From contig NZ_FMKA01000025.1 of the NCBI RefSeq assembly GCF_900096945.1, forward strand, positions 1-55,852: DNA of 55,852 bases, given 5' to 3'. Positions 52,672 to 55,852 of this stretch are shown piece after piece. The translations under genes and the position numbers were made by a program. The DNA is from Anaerobium acetethylicum. GTDB taxonomy: Bacteria > Bacillota > Clostridia > Lachnospirales > Lachnospiraceae. How positions within the stretch are numbered: the stretch's first letter is position 1; each line of letters opens with the position of its first letter. The notes beneath the pieces were generated by a model. The model saw only the letters and a list, made by a program, of their open reading frames with translations. It searched no databases and had not been told where the DNA came from.

Positions 52672-54036
52672 CTATTCTGCAAATCCGTGCTGACAAATGA
52701 CCTGTCTGTACCATTCAGAACTCTTTTTGGGAATTCGCTCAAGTGTCTTATAGTCTGTATAATAAAGACCATATCTCATTGCAAAGCCGCCATTCCATTC
52801 ATAATTATCCATAAGAGACCACATGTAATACCCTTTTACGTCAATCCCATCTTCCATTGCTTTATGAAGGAAAACCAGAACATCCTTTACATAGTCGATT
52901 TTTTCCTGATCATCTAAAAAGAACTCCATGCTTTTCGTTCCGTCATCTGGCTGAGGCAATCCATTTTCGGTTATATAAATCGGAATGCTGATCTTGTATT
53001 TTCCCTTAAGCATATGAAGCACGTCCTGGATGGCCTCCACATGACTTTCCGGCTTGTTCTGATAATTTCCACCATTGTCGACTGCTTCCTTCATTTTTTT
53101 GAATTCATCCGCATTATCATATAATCCATTATAAAAATTAAGTCCATAGAAATCCAACTCCTGCTTCATGATTTCAAAATCTCCATCCTGCATGTCTGGA
53201 ACCATGTCATTTTCTTTTAGATAATGATTCAGTTCCTCCGAATACCCTCCCAGGAACAGTGGATGGAGGAAAATCCCATATCCTTCTATTTCATTATTTT
53301 TCTTTGCAAGCGCTTCATCTTCTCTATTGCCAGGTCTGGATGGATAATGCTTCCAGACATCTACAACAATTCCTATCTTCGACTTTTCAAAACCATAGCT
53401 TCTAAACATTTTCACCGTTTCCCCATGGCATAAAAGCAAATTGTGAAGACACTGTCTTGCATATTTCTCATCTTTTATTCCTGGTGCAAAGAAACCAGCA
53501 GCGTGTCCCACATAAACCGCAATCGGTTCATTAAAGGTTACCCAGAAGTCAACGTCATCACCAAAATGATCGAATAAGACTTTTGCATAATTGCAGTACC
53601 ACTCTACGATATTACGGTTTCCAAAACCTCCACGCACCTGCAATGCATAGGGAAGATCCCAGTGATATATTGTTGCATTTGGAATGATATCATTTTTCTT
53701 AAGGCAGGCAATCAGCTTTCTGTAATAGTCTATACCCGCCTGATTTACGTGCCCGATTCCATCTGGCATAATTCTCGCCCATGAAAAAGAAAAACGATAG
53801 GATTTTACTCCAAGAGACTTCATCAGTTCAATATCTTTCTCATACAGATGATACGAATCACATGACACCTCCAGGCTGTCATTTTCATGGATTTTTCCGG
53901 GGATTCTGCTGAAAACATCCCAGATCGACGGACCTTTTCCATCTTCAAATGCCGCACCTTCAATTTGTGCCGCTGCTGTAGAAACACCCCAGATAAACTC
54001 TTTTGGGAACTCATATCTCATCTTAATATTCTGCAT
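52672..54036 (-). CDS. GH1 beta-glycosidase
   Basis: 454 residues, full-length GH1 barrel. It opens with the family N-terminal signature FPKEFIWGVSTAAAQIEGA. The acid/base is Glu170 in VTFNEP and the nucleophile Glu357 in IYITENG; WSLMDNYEW near the C-terminus supplies the aglycone-side Trp and Glu. There is no phosphate-binding Ser-Lys-Tyr pattern that I could see near the C-terminus (the region reads WNGGFAMRYGLYYTDY), so it is more likely a beta-glucosidase than a 6-phospho-beta-glucosidase. No signal peptide. It follows the DUF5060-type gene by 53 bases, a probable two-gene unit. Confidence 0.93.
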   Translation of the reverse strand: MQNIKMRYEFPKEFIWGVSTAAAQIEGAAFEDGKGPSIWDVFSRIPGKIHENDSLEVSCDSYHLYEKDIELMKSLGVKSYRFSFSWARIMPDGIGHVNQAGIDYYRKLIACLKKNDIIPNATIYHWDLPYALQVRGGFGNRNIVEWYCNYAKVLFDHFGDDVDFWVTFNEPIAVYVGHAAGFFAPGIKDEKYARQCLHNLLLCHGETVKMFRSYGFEKSKIGIVVDVWKHYPSRPGNREDEALAKKNNEIEGYGIFLHPLFLGGYSEELNHYLKENDMVPDMQDGDFEIMKQELDFYGLNFYNGLYDNADEFKKMKEAVDNGGNYQNKPESHVEAIQDVLHMLKGKYKISIPIYITENGLPQPDDGTKSMEFFLDDQEKIDYVKDVLVFLHKAMEDGIDVKGYYMWSLMDNYEWNGGFAMRYGLYYTDYKTLERIPKKSSEWYRQVICQHGFAE

Positions 54037-54089
54037 TCATTTTCTTCCTTTCCTGCTAATTTCGAATACAAACAATCTGGAAACCAGCC

Positions 54090-55661
54090 CTAAATCAAAC
54101 TACTCTGCTGTTTTATAAGACGTACCGCCATATATTGTTTTGCCGGCAACAACACCCTTGTATATCCACTATGGATTCCCATATCCGTAACCGTCATATT
54201 CCAGGTATCAATAACCTCTATTTTATATTGCGAGTCTTCTGGCAAATCAAAATCTCTGTAGGACGGTCTGCCAAAACCATAATAGTGGATTTCATAATCA
54301 TAGTACTGTTTTGGTCCAATCCAGGGATTAAAATCCTTCGTTGCAGTAGTATATGGTATGGCAACCACTTCATCAGATATTCCTATTGAATTCTTTAAAT
54401 ATTTCCCTGGGGTTTCTTCTAATATTTTTTTCAGGAAGTCGATTCGCGGTTCACTATTTCCATGTAATATTCCTCCATGGGACCACCATAATATATCCTT
54501 TTCATGCACATAGGTCTCTCCATGTCCTGCATATCCTCCGCGAAGTGAGGCTTCCCAAAACCTTCTTACCAGTTCTTCACCGGCAATGTTTCCCCAGCCC
54601 ATTTCAATATTTCCCTCATACGCAATTTCATCCCAGACAACAGGCTTATTATATAGTTCAAGATATTCCTCTGTACTTTCAACATGACGATACAGATCAA
54701 TACGCTGCATGCTGCAATGAGTAATCCAGTCTCTGCTATAATCATAAAATTTCATACAATTATGGATAGATGTCAGCCTGCCGTAACAATCACATTCTTT
54801 AATGGCTGCCGCAATTTCTTCCCAGTCCTGCTCTGTTTTCGTCATCAGATCATATTCATTGGCAAGTGACCACCATACATTTCGATATGCACCATATCTG
54901 GCAACTACATATCGAATATAAACCAGATCACACTCTCTGGTCATGTTAGCGAATCCCCACTTGTCATAAGGGTGCATCAGGATGATATCTGCTTCGATTC
55001 CAAGCCCGCACAAACGGCTGATTTGTCTGTCAACATGCTGAAAGAACTCCTCATTAAAATCATAAAAATCGAAATCTGTAATGTCTTCAATTTTTGCATC
55101 TGTATGAAATTTCATATCCAGATGCTTTTCCAATCGTTTTGGATCCTGTCCTCTTTTTATTCCTCTTTTATACGGATACATGACAGGTTCCTTCAAATTG
55201 TACTGATAATACTTCGGAAACAGCCAAAACCTTATTTTATTAAAACAACTTTGCTGTAACGTTTCTAATGTTTCTTTCTGAATCTCCTCCGGCTGGTGTA
55301 TCCAGGCATAGCAGGTTGTTCCTACCGAATAATAGGGGGATCCATCTACATATTCCAGATATCTTTTTTCTACGACACCAACAGGTCCGTGATTATTAGT
55401 ATTTACTGGTGCTGTTACCTGTATTTCTCCTTCATAACTCTCCTTTGAAAAAGTTCCATAAACGTGATATTTATATCGCCCTTCAAAGGATGGCATAAAT
55501 CGGACACGGTAAATTCCCGCCCCGTCATAAAATCCTTCCACCTTTTTCGTTTCATGTTCTCCTTCAAATTCTGCGTAAATATGATAATCCAAAAAAGGAT
55601 TACCTTCCAATTTCCCACTGTACTCTAATTCAAAAATTTCCCATCTGACCACTGTTTTCAT
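54090..55661 (-). CDS. Putative cytoplasmic glycosidase, DUF5060 + TIM-barrel + beta domain
   Basis: 523 residues. The N-terminal ~80 residues form a DUF5060 beta-sandwich (RWEIFELEYSG...NPFLDYHIYAEFEG, YRVRFMPSFEGRYKYHV). Then comes a barrel of the DUF4038 type (~95-430), with YYSVGTTCYAWIHQ, NKIRFWLFPKYY, WWSLANEYD, likely carrying an acid/base Glu, and VVWDEIAYEGN, a likely nucleophile Glu. A C-terminal beta domain ends ..QYMAVRLI. The layout matches DUF5060/DUF4038/DUF5605 glycosidases of gut Clostridia. The substrate is unknown. No signal peptide. AGAGGAGGATTTT precedes the ATG. Confidence 0.82.
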   Translation of the reverse strand: MKTVVRWEIFELEYSGKLEGNPFLDYHIYAEFEGEHETKKVEGFYDGAGIYRVRFMPSFEGRYKYHVYGTFSKESYEGEIQVTAPVNTNNHGPVGVVEKRYLEYVDGSPYYSVGTTCYAWIHQPEEIQKETLETLQQSCFNKIRFWLFPKYYQYNLKEPVMYPYKRGIKRGQDPKRLEKHLDMKFHTDAKIEDITDFDFYDFNEEFFQHVDRQISRLCGLGIEADIILMHPYDKWGFANMTRECDLVYIRYVVARYGAYRNVWWSLANEYDLMTKTEQDWEEIAAAIKECDCYGRLTSIHNCMKFYDYSRDWITHCSMQRIDLYRHVESTEEYLELYNKPVVWDEIAYEGNIEMGWGNIAGEELVRRFWEASLRGGYAGHGETYVHEKDILWWSHGGILHGNSEPRIDFLKKILEETPGKYLKNSIGISDEVVAIPYTTATKDFNPWIGPKQYYDYEIHYYGFGRPSYRDFDLPEDSQYKIEVIDTWNMTVTDMGIHSGYTRVLLPAKQYMAVRLIKQQSSLI

Positions 55662-55843
55662 AAAATCCTCCTCTATTAATAAATACTTTCTCGGAATCTC
55701 TAGCCCTTATTCTATAAGGGGTTCAACTCCTTTATTTTTAAAATCACCCACTTTTTTACCGAAAAAACTTGACAAATAGCCAAAAATTTGCGGCGAAGCC
55801 AATTGATTATATTAATTTATTTCAATTGGAGGCGATTTTAATG

Positions 55844-55852
55844 TTACCTATT
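55844..55852 (+). CDS. Start of a truncated divergent gene
   Basis: TTGGAGGCGATTTTA is a strong ribosome site ending at an ATG whose frame reads MLPI before the window ends, so the product cannot be named. The 180-base region before it is AT-rich with a CCCTTAT/ATAAGGG hairpin at ~55708-55724. Confidence 0.45.

Noticed and set aside
55769-55813. Promoter TTGACA ... TATATT before the last partial gene
   Set aside because: The two boxes are 33 bases apart, far outside workable spacing.

Overview
The window looks like a chromosomal segment of an anaerobic gut-type Bacillota, most likely Lachnospiraceae (Clostridia). This is judged from protein resemblance and gene style: strong AGGAGG ribosome sites, LplB/LplC-type sugar importers, GH130 phosphorylases, LytTR/GHKL two-component pairs and a TetM-like GTPase. 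No rRNA, tRNA, CRISPR array, phage module or intact transposase was found. Most genes lie on the minus strand.

Layout. 1-5.6 kb: half of a long palindromic repeat, pirin, a stand-alone RsmH-like methyltransferase, a small DUF5661 protein and catalase-peroxidase KatG. 5.6-9.9 kb: a translational GTPase fused to a Rae1/YacP-type NYN nuclease domain, translationally coupled to a threonine aldolase-like PLP enzyme, then a MarR regulator. 10-16.6 kb: a fructan/sucrose locus (GH32, three-part ABC importer, divergent LacI regulator). 16.7-18.6 kb: a carboxymuconolactone decarboxylase-like/flavodoxin/MerR operon behind a textbook MerR promoter with a 19-bp spacer. 18.8-24 kb: a domain-permuted membrane GH3 and a LytTR kinase-regulator pair. 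24-26 kb: a RelB/RelE-type toxin-antitoxin pair and AlkD. 26-31.8 kb: a TRAP transporter operon with a UroD-family methyltransferase-like protein, a small cupin and a LacI regulator with matching operators. 31.9-33.2 kb: a carbohydrate-binding lipoprotein. 33.4-47.2 kb: a nearly complete beta-mannooligosaccharide/galactomannan pathway. 47.5-49.2 kb: guanine deaminase behind a purine riboswitch. 49.3-51.7 kb: a decayed locus in which a truncated sensor kinase is fused to the tail of a GH127 gene. 51.9-55.7 kb: an Mpv17-like membrane protein, a GH1 glycosidase and a DUF5060-type glycosidase.

How the genes work together. The mannan block encodes import (SBP and two permeases), mannobiose 2-epimerisation, phosphorolysis by two GH130 enzymes, phosphomannomutase and ManA. 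Linked genes supply a GH36 alpha-galactosidase and a LacI regulator whose likely operators (AAGTTG/CAACTT) cluster in front of the importer. No secreted mannanase is present here.

The most unusual content is (i) the GTPase-Rae1 fusion, (ii) two families of small non-coding inverted-repeat elements scattered between genes, one a ~250-bp near-palindrome with GTCAAAAGCCC ends and one with TGTAACTATTCAGGA-like ends and several copies, and (iii) several recognisable gene fossils: a collapsed kinase/regulator locus at 16.7 kb, a 3' scrap of the carbohydrate-binding lipoprotein gene at 26 kb, and the kinase/GH127 chimera at 49.9 kb. All functional calls come from reading motifs by eye; no database search was run.
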